Shown in pieces: positions 1-8,120 of a stretch of 49,067 nt of DNA (positions are counted from its first letter, which is position 1; every line of letters starts with the position of its first letter). Source of the DNA: Planctomycetota bacterium (GTDB lineage Bacteria > Planctomycetota > Phycisphaerae > Phycisphaerales > UBA1924); NCBI GenBank assembly GCA_003696725.1, contig RFGI01000016.1, forward strand, positions 1 to 49,067, read 5' to 3'. Under the pieces are notes generated by a model that was not told the origin of the DNA, searched no databases, and worked only from the letters and a program-made list of their open reading frames with translations. The position numbers and the translations under genes are program-made.

Positions 1-899
1 ACCGACCGCGGGCCGAGCTGTTCGAGGATGAAGACCCGGCAGTAGCGCTTCAGCGCGCGGCGCGCCGGGGCGCCGGGCTCGGTGTGCCGGCAGGTGATGT
101 AGGCGAGGTTCAGCATGAAGTTCAGGCCCGTGGTCACACTATCGGCTCGCGGGCCGGGCGTGCGGTGATGATGGCAGCGGGCCCGGCCGGCCTCGGCGAG
201 CAGGTGGGCGCGGGCCACGGTCAGCGAGAGGTCGAAGTCCTCCAGCGCGGTCCGTGGCGGGCGGAGTATCTCGTTGAAGGGCGGGTCGGGCAGGGCCGAC
301 CGGCGGAAGGTCATCCGGAACCCCGGCAGGTGCGGGATCAGCCGGGCGCCGGCGTTCTCGAGCCAGCCGGGCGCTGACCGCCCCGCCAGGATCGAGTCGG
401 ACGCGATCGAGAGCGGGTGGCGGATGGTGGCGTTGAGCGCCCGGTGCCGGAGGCTCGCCAGTCGGTACTTGACCCGCTCGGAGAGGGGTCGGGCGGCGAC
501 GCCGGTCCGCGGCAGGTCGATCGGCGCCTCGGGCCAATCGGCCTGGGCCACGCCCCCGATGGCGCCGGCCTCGTCGCGCTCGTACACCCGCATGGTTTCT
601 TCCGCGGTGTCGGGGTACCACAGCGAGTCATCGTCGGGGTAGAAGACGATCGGCGCCCCGGCGAGCCGGGTCCCGGCGTTGCGCTGGTGGGCGGCGCCGC
701 GCGGCCCGCGCTCCAGGATCACCGGGAACTCGGCGCCCGCGGTCGCGTCGGCGACGGCGCGCTCGACGGGCGCGGGGTCGTCGCTGGCGTCGATGACGAT
801 GAGCCGCGCCGGCGGGCGAGTCTGCCGGAGCATCAAGGGCAGCGACAGCGCGAGCATCGCGGGGCGGTTGGCCGTCGCGATGACGATGTCGTAGTCCAT
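1..899 (-). CDS. Family 2 glycosyltransferase, 3' end cut off by window edge
   Basis: This gene is missing from the ORF track because it runs off the left edge, but the minus frame is open from an ATG at 899 to the first base, giving 299 codons. The protein starts MDYDIVIATANRP, the usual first strand of a GT-A fold. It then has a GAAHQRNAG segment, as in family 2 transferases, and FYPDDDSLW around residues 86-94, which fits the DxD metal and sugar-nucleotide site. It probably transfers a sugar from a nucleotide donor at the cytoplasmic membrane face. Acceptor and sugar cannot be told. It lies about 70 nt downstream of the epimerase gene on the same strand, so the pair may act in one surface-polysaccharide pathway. 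No clear Shine-Dalgarno precedes the ATG. Confidence 0.85.
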   Translation of the reverse strand, partial: MDYDIVIATANRPAMLALSLPLMLRQTRPPARLIVIDASDDPAPVERAVADATAGAEFPVILERGPRGAAHQRNAGTRLAGAPIVFYPDDDSLWYPDTAEETMRVYERDEAGAIGGVAQADWPEAPIDLPRTGVAARPLSERVKYRLASLRHRALNATIRHPLSIASDSILAGRSAPGWLENAGARLIPHLPGFRMTFRRSALPDPPFNEILRPPRTALEDFDLSLTVARAHLLAEAGRARCHHHRTPGPRADSVTTGLNFMLNLAYITCRHTEPGAPARRALKRYCRVFILEQLGPRS

Positions 900-972
900 G
901 CTCGGGCGAAGCGCGAAGAGCGGGCGCGTCCGGGGGGGCCGGCGTCAACGTGTGCGGCGCGATCCGAGGGCG

Positions 973-2025
973 TCACGCGCGGGCGGATTCACGCTCCCGG
1001 ACGTGGGCGCCCTTGGGCGCCACGGCGCGGGGGCCGACCTTGCCGCCGTACTTCTTGATGTATTCGTCGTAGATCCACTTGTAGGTGCGCTCCATGCCGT
1101 CGCGGAGGGAGATCGACGGCGCCCACCCGAGCCGCTCCTTGATGAGGGTGTTGTCGGAGTTGCGGCCGTTGACGCCCTTGGGCGCGTCGAGGTTGTAGTT
1201 GCGGTTGAGCTTGATCCCGGCGATCTCCTCCACGATGTCCACCAGCCCGTTGATCGTGGTCAGCTCGTCCGAGCCGAGGTTCAGCGGCTCGGTCACGTCC
1301 GAGTCCGTGATCATCTGCGTGCCCTTGAGGCAGTCATCGATGTACATGAAGGAGCGTGTCTGCTTGCCGTCGCCCCAGATCTCGATGTCGTGGTCGCCGG
1401 AGAGCTTGCACTCGATGACCTTGCGGCAGATGGCCGCCGGCGCCTTTTCCCGACCGCCCTCCCAGGTTCCCTCGGGGCCGTAGACGTTGTGGTAGCGGAC
1501 CAGGCGGGTCTGCAGGCCGAAGTCCTCGCGGAAGTGCCGGCACATGCGCTCGGAGAAGAGTTTCTCCCAGCCGTAGCCGTCCTCGGGCATGGCCGGGTAG
1601 GCGTCCTCCTCCTTGAGGGGGACGACGTCCTCGGACTTCTGCTTGTCGGCGTTGTAGACGCACGCCGACGAGGAATAGAAGAACCGCTCGACGCCGGCGT
1701 CCCGCGCCGCCATCAGCATGTGGGTGTTGATGAGGACCGAGAGCATGCACTCGGCCTTGTGCGTCTCGATGAACCCCATCCCGCCCATGTCCGCGGCGAG
1801 CTGGAAGACCTTCCACGCCCCGTCACAGGCCCGGCGGCAGTTGGCGAGGTCCTTCAGGTCCGCCTGGACGTTGTCCACGTCGTCGAAGACCTGGTGCCAC
1901 TCGTCGTAGGGCTTGATGTCCACCGAGCGGATCCGGGTGAACCCCTGCCGGCGGAGGTCCGCCACGAGGTTCCCGCCGATGAACCCGCCGCCCCCGGCGA
2001 CCACGATCAGATCATCCTTGGCCAT
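973..2025 (-). CDS. NAD-dependent sugar epimerase resembling GDP-mannose 3,5-epimerase
   Basis: The 350-aa protein belongs to the extended short-chain dehydrogenase family. GGGGFIGG at residues 11-18 is the NAD-binding loop and YGWEK holds the YxxxK catalytic pair. SSACVYN, YGPEGTWEGGREKAP, WGDGKQTRSF and GRNSDNTLIKERLGW closely match what I remember of plant GDP-mannose 3,5-epimerase, so conversion of GDP-mannose to a GDP-galactose or gulose epimer is the best guess. Related bacterial enzymes act on other NDP-sugars. I chose the ATG at 2025 (MAKDD) rather than the track start at 2154 because the Rossmann fold begins there. The gene is followed by a glycosyltransferase and is divergent from sat. 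Confidence 0.85.
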   Translation of the reverse strand: MAKDDLIVVAGGGGFIGGNLVADLRRQGFTRIRSVDIKPYDEWHQVFDDVDNVQADLKDLANCRRACDGAWKVFQLAADMGGMGFIETHKAECMLSVLINTHMLMAARDAGVERFFYSSSACVYNADKQKSEDVVPLKEEDAYPAMPEDGYGWEKLFSERMCRHFREDFGLQTRLVRYHNVYGPEGTWEGGREKAPAAICRKVIECKLSGDHDIEIWGDGKQTRSFMYIDDCLKGTQMITDSDVTEPLNLGSDELTTINGLVDIVEEIAGIKLNRNYNLDAPKGVNGRNSDNTLIKERLGWAPSISLRDGMERTYKWIYDEYIKKYGGKVGPRAVAPKGAHVRERESARA

Positions 2026-2315
2026 GATGCTCTCGCTTCTCTTCGTTGATTCGTCTGAGATCGAACCGCCGGCCCCGTTCTCGGACCCCGGCCGACGCGG
2101 GGCCACGCCGTGCATCGGCACGACGAACCCGCGGATCGAGGCCCACCCATCCACGACGATCGGCGGCCCGTCCGCCGACCCCGCGTTGTCTGCTACGAGC
2201 GGCGCGCGGGCGGGTTCGAGAGGCGCCGGCGCCCGGCCGCGGAGCCGCTAGGCTTGCCGGCCCGAGCGGGCTTGGTCCGCGCGGCGCATCACCCCACGAG
2301 GAGAGAGGATCCACA
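2026..2315. promoter_or_regulatory. Divergent intergenic region between the epimerase gene and sat
   Basis: The 290-bp spacer separates two divergent genes, so it must carry both promoters, but I see no convincing -35/-10 pair on either strand. An inverted repeat GGCCCCG (2071-2077) / CGGGGCC (2098-2104) lies in the probable epimerase leader. A TAGGCT box is at 2249-2254. GGAGAGAGG shortly before 2316 is a good ribosome site for sat. Confidence 0.35.
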
Positions 2316-3506
2316 ATGCCCACGGCGAGCGGCCTGATCAACCCACACGGCGGCGCCCTGGTCGACCGGCTCGCGCCCGGTGATGAGGCCCGGGCGATCC
2401 GCGACCGGGCCGGCTCGCTCGCCGCGATCGACCTTTCCGCGAAACAGTCCTGCGACTTGGAGATGATCGGCGTGGGCGCCTTCAGCCCGCTGACCGGGTT
2501 CATGGGCCAGGCCGACTGCCGCTCGGTCTGCGACTCGATGACCCTGGCTTCCGGCGAGGTCTGGCCGATCCCGATCCTGCTGGCGGTGGACTCGGCCCGG
2601 GCGCCGGCCGTCGGGGAGGAGGTCGCCCTGTACGCCACCGCCCCCTCGACGGGCCAGCGCGTGCTCCAGGGGATCATGCGGGTCCAGGAGGTCTTCCCGC
2701 ACGACAAGGCGCGGGAGATCCCGGCCGTCTTCCGCACCGAAGACCCGGCCCACCCAGGCGTCAAGCAGGTCCTCGACGAGGGCGACACCTGCCTGGCCGG
2801 TCCCGTCACCGTCGTCCAGCCCTGCGTCGACCCCGACGGGCCCGAGGCGTTCCTTGACCACCGCATGGCCCCGGCCCAGACGCGGGCGCTCTTCGCCGAG
2901 CGCGGTTGGCGGACCGTCGCCGCTTTTCAGACCCGCAACCCTATCCACCGGGCGCACGAGTACCTGTGCAAGTGCGCCCAGGAGATCTGCGACGGGCTCC
3001 TGATCCATCCGCTGGTCGGGGAAACCAAGCCCGGCGACATCCCCGCCGCGACCCGCATGGCGTGCTACCGCGTGTTGATCGACAAGTACTTCGTGCCCGA
3101 GCGCACGGCCCTGACGGTGATGCCCGCGGCCATGCGCTACGCCGGCCCGCGCGAGGCCGTCCTGCATGCCCTGGTCCGCAAGAACTACGGGTGCACGCAC
3201 TTCATCGTCGGGCGCGACCACGCCGGGGTGGGAGACTACTACGGCACCTACGACGCCCAGAACATCTTCGACGAGCTGGACCCGGCGTCGGTGGGCATCA
3301 CCCCGCTGAAGTTCGAGCACGCCGCGTGGTGCCAGACCTGCGAGGGGATGACCAGCGCCAAGACCTGCCCGCACCCGGGGGATCAGAAGATCTTTCTGTC
3401 GGGCACGAAGGTGCGCGAGATGCTCGCCGCCGGGCGGAAGCCGCCGATGGAGTTCAGCCGCCCCGAGGTCGCCGAGGAGCTCATCGGCTGGGCCGCCGGT
3501 GGCTAA
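2316..3506 (+). CDS. sat: Sulfate adenylyltransferase (ATP sulfurylase)
   Basis: The 396-aa product is a single-chain ATP sulfurylase, which makes adenosine 5'-phosphosulfate and pyrophosphate from ATP and sulfate. QTRNPIHRAH at residues 205-214 is the nucleotide-binding QxRNPxHxxH motif, and GRDHAG follows about 90 residues later. A cysteine cluster (WCQTC then KTCPH) matches the zinc-binding insert of the Sat-type enzymes. Length fits the homo-oligomeric family and there is no APS-kinase domain. The track ORF begins at 2046, but the ATG at 2316 follows a strong GGAGAGAGG. No APS reductase, APS kinase or sulfite reductase is nearby, so assimilatory and dissimilatory roles cannot be separated. 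Its stop codon overlaps the convergent dus stop. Confidence 0.95.
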   Translation: MPTASGLINPHGGALVDRLAPGDEARAIRDRAGSLAAIDLSAKQSCDLEMIGVGAFSPLTGFMGQADCRSVCDSMTLASGEVWPIPILLAVDSARAPAVGEEVALYATAPSTGQRVLQGIMRVQEVFPHDKAREIPAVFRTEDPAHPGVKQVLDEGDTCLAGPVTVVQPCVDPDGPEAFLDHRMAPAQTRALFAERGWRTVAAFQTRNPIHRAHEYLCKCAQEICDGLLIHPLVGETKPGDIPAATRMACYRVLIDKYFVPERTALTVMPAAMRYAGPREAVLHALVRKNYGCTHFIVGRDHAGVGDYYGTYDAQNIFDELDPASVGITPLKFEHAAWCQTCEGMTSAKTCPHPGDQKIFLSGTKVREMLAAGRKPPMEFSRPEVAEELIGWAAGG

Positions 3507-4666
3507 GGCGTCGCGAGCGCCGGGGCAGGCTCGGCAGAGCCGGCGCGCGGGTAGTGCGCATCGAGGACGGCGCGCCAGTCCTCGATCGTCCGCACCGCGA
3601 TGAACCGCTGGCGCACGGCGTCGGCGTCCGGGTGGCGGGCCGCGAAACGGATCCCGAACTTGCGCATCATCAGCCCGGCGCGGCGCTCGCCGTTGACGGC
3701 CACGGCCAGGCGGAAGTGCTCCTCCAGGACGCGGCGCTGCTCGGCTAGGGTGGGCGCGGCCGGTGCGCGGCCGGCCATCAGATCCCGCGCCTGCCGGAAG
3801 ACCCACGGATCGCCGATGCACCCGCGCGCCACCGACACCGCCGCCACGCCCGTGTAGCCGATCATGCGGAAGATGTCCGCGGCGGACCAGACGTCGCCCG
3901 AGCCGAAAATCAGCCGATCGGGCCGGCGCCGGACCAGGTCGCGCAGGAACGACCACCGGCTCGGCCCGACGTACTTCTGCTCGACGGTCCGCCCGTGGAC
4001 GGTGACCCACGCGCAGCCGATCTCGTAGGCGGCGTCGAAGATGGTCATGAAGTCGCGCTCGGCCCGGGCCGAGTCGTCGCTGCCGCGGCGCATCTTCACC
4101 GTGACGGGGACCGCCGGGGGCACAGCGTCTCGCACGGCGCGGAGGATGGCGACGGCGCCGGCGGGCTCGCGCAGCCAGTGCCCGCCGCGGGCCTTGGCCT
4201 TGATCTTCTTGACCGGGCAGGCGAGGTTCACGTCGATCGCGGCGAACCCGCGATCGGCGGGGGGGTTGCGCTCGATCATCCGGGCCGCCGCCGAGGCCAT
4301 CTCGTCCGGGTCGGAGCCCATGATCTGCCCGGCGAGGGGGTGGTCCTCGACGCCCCCGGGGACGTTCTCGTGCAGCTCGCCAAGGTCGGCTTTGGCAAAC
4401 CCGCGGCCGCCGGCCAGGAGCGTGCGGTCCAGGAGCGCCTCAGTGACGCAGTACGGGCAGCCCAAACGGCGCGCGATGATCCGCATAGCTGCGTCTGAAT
4501 ACCCGGCCAGGCCCGCCTGGAAGAACGGGGCGTCGAAGCCGGGCGCCAGCGACTCGATGCGTGGGTCGATCCGCGTCCGCCGGGCGATCTCGGCGGGGTC
4601 CAGCCGCTGGGCGCCGGGGGCGATCGCGGGCGCCGGCGCCGTGGCGTTGTTGCTCGAACAGCCCAT
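3503..4666 (-). CDS. dus: tRNA-dihydrouridine synthase
   Basis: The 387-aa protein is an FMN-dependent Dus-family enzyme that reduces uridines in tRNA using NAD(P)H. Family marks are QAGLAGYSDAA near residue 50, DVNLACPVKK with the catalytic Cys150, VTVKMRRG, VTVHGRT, and a closing GSGDVWS / VARGCIGDPW phosphate-binding region. The first 40 residues are not conserved in the family, but the ATG at 4666 is supported by a TATAGT box ending 7 nt before it on the minus strand, which suggests a leaderless message. No Shine-Dalgarno is seen. The bacterial subclass (DusA, B or C) cannot be assigned. The stop codon overlaps that of the convergent sat gene. Confidence 0.9.
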   Translation of the reverse strand: MGCSSNNATAPAPAIAPGAQRLDPAEIARRTRIDPRIESLAPGFDAPFFQAGLAGYSDAAMRIIARRLGCPYCVTEALLDRTLLAGGRGFAKADLGELHENVPGGVEDHPLAGQIMGSDPDEMASAAARMIERNPPADRGFAAIDVNLACPVKKIKAKARGGHWLREPAGAVAILRAVRDAVPPAVPVTVKMRRGSDDSARAERDFMTIFDAAYEIGCAWVTVHGRTVEQKYVGPSRWSFLRDLVRRRPDRLIFGSGDVWSAADIFRMIGYTGVAAVSVARGCIGDPWVFRQARDLMAGRAPAAPTLAEQRRVLEEHFRLAVAVNGERRAGLMMRKFGIRFAARHPDADAVRQRFIAVRTIEDWRAVLDAHYPRAGSAEPAPALATP

Positions 4667-4673
4667 CGGCGGG

Positions 4674-4679
4674 ACTATA
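4674..4679 (-). promoter_or_regulatory. -10-like box for a leaderless dus transcript
   Basis: On the minus strand TATAGT is followed by 7 nt and then the dus ATG. A transcript would start at or next to the ATG. No good -35 hexamer is visible. The box also lies within 10 nt of the plus-strand start at 4685. Confidence 0.45.
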
Positions 4680-4684
4680 CGAAC

Positions 4685-5101
4685 ATGACCGGTCCGATCA
4701 GGTTCGTGCTCGCGATGGCGGTGTGCTCAGGGCTCGGGGCGTGCCGGGGCGGGGGGCTCCACCCTGGGCCCGCGTACCCCGAGAACGCCCCCAGGCTCGA
4801 TCCCCTGGACATCCAACTCAGGGTCGGATCCCTCGCGATCACGTTCACCAACACAACGGCGCGCGTGCTGCCTGAGGGGCGGGTGTGGCTCAACGCGTGG
4901 TACAGCGCCCCGGCCGGGCCCGTGGGTGTGGGCGAGACCGTCTCGATCCCGGTGTCGGCGTTCCGGGACGAGCACGGGGAGGCCATCCGTGGCGGCGGGT
5001 TCTTCGCCGCTGAGGCGCCCGAGCCGATCGTGCTGGCGCAGTACGCCACGGCCGACGGGCTGCACGGGGTCGTTGTGGTGGTGTCGGATGATGGGCCCTG
5101 A
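4685..5101 (+). CDS. Small secreted lipoprotein of unknown function
   Basis: This 138-aa protein has a short lipoprotein signal: MTGPIR, a hydrophobic stretch, and a GLGAC lipobox with the lipidated Cys at about residue 20. The mature part contains VGSLAITFTNTTARVLPEG and VSIPVSAFRDEHGE, which reads like a small beta-sandwich that could be exposed at the membrane. I do not recognise a family. The start is only 18 nt from the divergent dus start and has no Shine-Dalgarno. An alternative start is the GTG at 4706, which would shorten the signal. The next gene downstream is cheB, more than 360 nt away, so it is probably a single-gene unit. Confidence 0.7.
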   Translation: MTGPIRFVLAMAVCSGLGACRGGGLHPGPAYPENAPRLDPLDIQLRVGSLAITFTNTTARVLPEGRVWLNAWYSAPAGPVGVGETVSIPVSAFRDEHGEAIRGGGFFAAEAPEPIVLAQYATADGLHGVVVVVSDDGP

Positions 5102-5135
5102 ACGGACCGATCATCCGCGCATCGCGATAAGGCGC

Positions 5136-5174
5136 CAATAAAAAGACCCACCATACCGGGGGAAGTATGGTGGG
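5136..5174 (-). terminator. Intrinsic terminator facing the minus strand
   Basis: CCCACCATAC (5147-5156) pairs perfectly with GTATGGTGGG (5165-5174) around an 8-nt loop. Read on the minus strand the stem is followed by TCTTTTTATT, a typical U-tract. On the plus strand the stem is preceded by A's and has no T-run after it. No minus-strand gene lies to the right to need it, so an undetected short transcript is possible. Confidence 0.65.
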
Positions 5175-5312
5175 CAGGAGGGAAGAAACACGTCACACAT
5201 AGCGTAGCAACCGCCCGCCGATGGGGCAAGAGGATTTTTGCCCGCTCGCGGAGAGGGGTGGCGATCACGCGGGCCAGACTCGGCCGGCTCGGCGGATCGG
5301 CCCGCGGGGGGC

Positions 5313-5340
5313 GGCGCGGGCCCTGCGGGCGCCTGTTTTT
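5313..5340 (+). terminator. Terminator-like hairpin upstream of cheB
   Basis: GGCGC (5313-5317) pairs with GCGCC (5329-5333) across a GC-rich loop, then TG and five T's follow. It could end transcription from the lipoprotein gene at 4685, or act as an attenuator in a long che leader if the che promoter lies upstream. Confidence 0.4.
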
Positions 5341-5468
5341 GGGGCTGGATCGGCCCCGGGCCGGTTCGCGACCCATCAACCCGGCGGCTGAAGCGTCCGA
5401 TGATGCGTGACGATCACTCTCCGCAAGAGCACGGAGGGGGTATTCGCTCCAGATCGGAGGCGGCCGTC

Positions 5469-6548
5469 GTGAAGATCCTCGTCGTCGATGATTCCGCGTT
5501 CATGCGGCGGTCCTTGACGAAGCTCATCGAGAGCGACCCCGATCTGCGCGTGGTGGACACGGCCCGCGACGGCGAGGACGCCGTCGAGAAGGCCAAGCGG
5601 TTGCGGCCGGACCTCATCACGCTCGACGTCGAGATGCCCAAGATGAACGGGCTCGACGCCCTGCGGAAGATCATGGTCGACTGCCCGACGACCGTGCTGA
5701 TGGTCTCGAGCCTGACGACCAAGGGCAGCCGCGAGGCGCTCAAGGCGCTGCGGTTGGGCGCGGCGGACTTCATCGCCAAGGACGCCAGCTTCGTCAGCCT
5801 GAACCTCGATTCGATCCGCGACGAGCTGATCGCGAAGATCAAGGCGCTCGGCCCCTTGGGCCCCGGCGTGAAGAAGCACGAGGCCGCGGCGCCTCGCCCG
5901 GCGGCCTCGGGCTCGCCCCCGGAGTTCGAGCCCGACCGGTTCGATCTGCTCGTCATCGGATCCTCGACAGGGGGGCCCCCGGTGGTGGAGACGATCGCCG
6001 GGTCGCTGGCGCCGGACCTCGCATGTCCGGTGGTGCTGGCGCAGCACATGCCGGCGGTCTTCACCAAGAGCCTCGCGGAGCGCCTCAACGCCAAGTGCGC
6101 CGTGAGCGTGTACGAGGCTGAGGACGGCATGCCGCTCTACCCGGGGACGATGTACATCGCGCCCGGCGGCCAGCAGACTCGGGTGCGGGCGTCGATCGCG
6201 GGGGGGATGTCGCTGCGCGTCAACGACACACCGGCCGACGCCCTGTACAAGCCGAGCGTGAACGTGCTCTTCGAGTCCGCCGCCGCCACGACTGGGGGTA
6301 AGACGCTGGGCGTGGTGCTCACCGGGATGGGCGATGACGGTGCGGCGGGCTCGGCGCAGATCGTGGAGAAGGGCGGCGTGGTGCTCACGCAATCGGCGGA
6401 CACCTGCGTCGTCTATGGGATGCCCAAGGCCGTCGACGACGCGGGGTGTTCGCAGGCCCGGCTCTCGCCGCAGCAGTTGTGCCGGGCGATCGGCGCGCTC
6501 CGCGCCACCGACTCGGGGACGCCAGCGGCGAACCGTAAAGCCGGCTAA
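5469..6548 (+). CDS. cheB: Chemotaxis protein-glutamate methylesterase CheB
   Basis: CheB removes methyl groups from, and deamidates, chemoreceptors when phosphorylated by CheA. The N-terminal receiver domain has D7-D8 and phospho-acceptor D53 in LDVEMPKMNG. The C-terminal esterase domain shows the catalytic triad in GSSTGG (Ser), LAQHMP (His) and LTGMGDDG (Asp). I chose the GTG at 5469, giving 359 aa, because GGAGG (5456-5460) sits 8 nt upstream and the receiver starts at once (VKILVVDDS). The track start at 5238 adds 77 unlikely residues, and ATG codons at 5400 and 5403 are other options. It is the first gene of the che operon. Confidence 0.93.
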   Translation: MKILVVDDSAFMRRSLTKLIESDPDLRVVDTARDGEDAVEKAKRLRPDLITLDVEMPKMNGLDALRKIMVDCPTTVLMVSSLTTKGSREALKALRLGAADFIAKDASFVSLNLDSIRDELIAKIKALGPLGPGVKKHEAAAPRPAASGSPPEFEPDRFDLLVIGSSTGGPPVVETIAGSLAPDLACPVVLAQHMPAVFTKSLAERLNAKCAVSVYEAEDGMPLYPGTMYIAPGGQQTRVRASIAGGMSLRVNDTPADALYKPSVNVLFESAAATTGGKTLGVVLTGMGDDGAAGSAQIVEKGGVVLTQSADTCVVYGMPKAVDDAGCSQARLSPQQLCRAIGALRATDSGTPAANRKAG

Positions 6549-6660
6549 CGCGGCCTGGTCACTGAACCCGAGCGCCGATCGGCCCGATGGATCGATGCCC
6601 GCCCGAGCCGATCGGCCCCGGCGGCCGCGCCGCGACGCGCCCCAGTCCAGGAGACACGAC

Positions 6661-7176
6661 ATGACCGCACAGGCCGCCCCCGACACGCCAGACCTGCACG
6701 CCGGTGACAATGAGATGCTCCAGTTGGTGACCTTCGCGGTCGGCGGGGAGGAGTACGCGGTGGAGATCCTGTCCGTGCAGGAGATCAACCGCATGATGGA
6801 GCTGACGCGCATCCCGCAGAGCCCCCCGGAGGTCGAGGGCGTCATCAATCTCCGGGGCCGGATCATCCCCGTGATCGACCTGCGCAAGCGTTTCGGGATG
6901 GACCCCAGCGAGCGCGACGACGCCAGCCGGATCATCGTGGTCGAGGTCGCCGACCGCACGCTGGGCTTCATCGTCGACCGCGTGCACGAGGTGCTGCGGA
7001 TCGCCCGCTCGATCGTCGAGCCGGCGCCGAGCATGGTCGGGTCCGTGGACTCCGACTACATCGCCGGGGTGGGCAAGCTCGAGGACCGGCTGCTCATCCT
7101 CCTGGACCTTGCGACGCTCTTCAGCGCCGAGCAGCTCGACTCGATCCACTCCGCGGCGTCGGCCACGGCGGCCTGA
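6661..7176 (+). CDS. cheW: Chemotaxis coupling protein CheW
   Basis: The 171-aa protein is a CheW-domain adaptor that links receptors to the kinase CheA in the signalling array. After a short polar start it follows the family pattern: LVTFAVGGEEYAVEI, EGVINLRGRIIPVIDLRKRFGM and a closing LIVLLDL-like strand (RLLILLDLATLF). The length is close to the usual 150-170 residues. The ATG at 6661 follows CAGGAGACACGAC, a good ribosome site. It sits between cheB and cheR in the same operon. Confidence 0.95.
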   Translation: MTAQAAPDTPDLHAGDNEMLQLVTFAVGGEEYAVEILSVQEINRMMELTRIPQSPPEVEGVINLRGRIIPVIDLRKRFGMDPSERDDASRIIVVEVADRTLGFIVDRVHEVLRIARSIVEPAPSMVGSVDSDYIAGVGKLEDRLLILLDLATLFSAEQLDSIHSAASATAA

Positions 7177-7226
7177 GCCTCTCTTCTCTCTCCCGCACCG
7201 CCGGACCCCGGCCGGAAGACCGACCG

Positions 7227-8108
7227 ATGAGCACCGCCACCATCTCGATGACGGACGGCCAGTTCACCCGCCTGCGCGACATCATCTACGAGCGCAGCGG
7301 GATCGACTTCCAGCCCGCCAAGAAGTACCTCCTCGAGTCCCGCCTGGGCCGGCGGCTCCAGGAGCTCGAGATGGAGGACTACGACCAGTACATCATGTTC
7401 ATCACCATCGGCCCCTACCGGGACGACGAGTTCCAGGAGATGTTCAACCGCATCACCATCAACGAGACGTCCTTCTTCCGCAACGAGCCGCAGCTGAGCG
7501 TCTTCGAGAACCACGCCCTGCCCGCGGTCCTCGACGCCCGCGCCGACGCCAAGCGGATCAGGATCTGGTCGGCGGCGTGCAGCTCCGGCGAGGAGCCCTT
7601 CACCCTCGCCATGATCCTGCACCGCACGCTGGGCGTGCGCCTCATGGACTGGCGGATCGAGATCCTCGGGACGGACATCTCCGGGAAAGCCCTCGAGATC
7701 GCCAACAGCGGGGTCTACTCCTCGTACGCCGTCCGTTCGACGCCCAAGCTGATGCTCGACCGGTATTTCACGGAGAAGAACGGGCACTACGAGCTCGACC
7801 CCGAGATCCGATCGATGGTCTCGTTCGAGACCATGAACCTCAAGGACCGCATGGCCGCCCGCCGCCACGGGCAGTGGGACGTGATCTTCTGCCGGAACGT
7901 GCTGATCTACTTTGACGAGAAGATGAAGAAGCAGGTCGTGCAGACGTTCCACGACCAGCTCGCCGACGACGGCTGGCTCTTCATCGGGCACTCCGAATCC
8001 ATCCGCGACCTGGACGTCGCCTTTGAGCCCGTGGACATCCCCGAGGGGTTCTGCCACCGCAAGGTCGGGTGCAACCCGGCCGGCGCGGGTCTCAAACTCA
8101 GCGCCTGA
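7227..8108 (+). CDS. cheR: Chemotaxis protein methyltransferase CheR
   Basis: CheR methylates glutamates on chemoreceptors using S-adenosylmethionine. The 293-aa product has the N-terminal helical domain (FTRLRDIIYERSGIDF) and then the SAM-binding domain with WSAACSSGEEPFTLAM, LGTDISGKAL and the hallmark FCRNVLIYF. IGHSES closes the fold. The second residue of the usual SAGCSTGEEP motif is Ala, a mild change. GGAAG lies 11 nt before the ATG. There is no C-terminal TPR, so this is the short CheR form. It opposes CheB within the same operon. Confidence 0.95.
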   Translation: MSTATISMTDGQFTRLRDIIYERSGIDFQPAKKYLLESRLGRRLQELEMEDYDQYIMFITIGPYRDDEFQEMFNRITINETSFFRNEPQLSVFENHALPAVLDARADAKRIRIWSAACSSGEEPFTLAMILHRTLGVRLMDWRIEILGTDISGKALEIANSGVYSSYAVRSTPKLMLDRYFTEKNGHYELDPEIRSMVSFETMNLKDRMAARRHGQWDVIFCRNVLIYFDEKMKKQVVQTFHDQLADDGWLFIGHSESIRDLDVAFEPVDIPEGFCHRKVGCNPAGAGLKLSA

Positions 8109-8120
8109 CACCGGAGCGAC

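Larger units (their letters stand above)
5102..5468. other. 367-bp intergenic region before the chemotaxis operon
   Basis: This gap holds no convincing gene. It carries two hairpins with T-runs pointing in opposite directions (listed separately) and an inverted repeat GGGGC...GCCCC just after 5340. A possible minus-strand promoter, TTGCCC then 17 nt then TACGCT, lies near 5200-5235 upstream of the minus-strand terminator, but the -10 match is poor. The che promoter itself could not be picked out. Confidence 0.5.

Noticed and set aside
2249-2254. TAGGCT as a -10 box for sat
   Set aside because: No -35 partner was found and the same string occurs by chance elsewhere, so it is noted only as part of the intergenic region.
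4649-4666. MGCSSN at the start of Dus as a lipoprotein signal
   Set aside because: There is no hydrophobic segment before the Cys and the enzyme is cytoplasmic.
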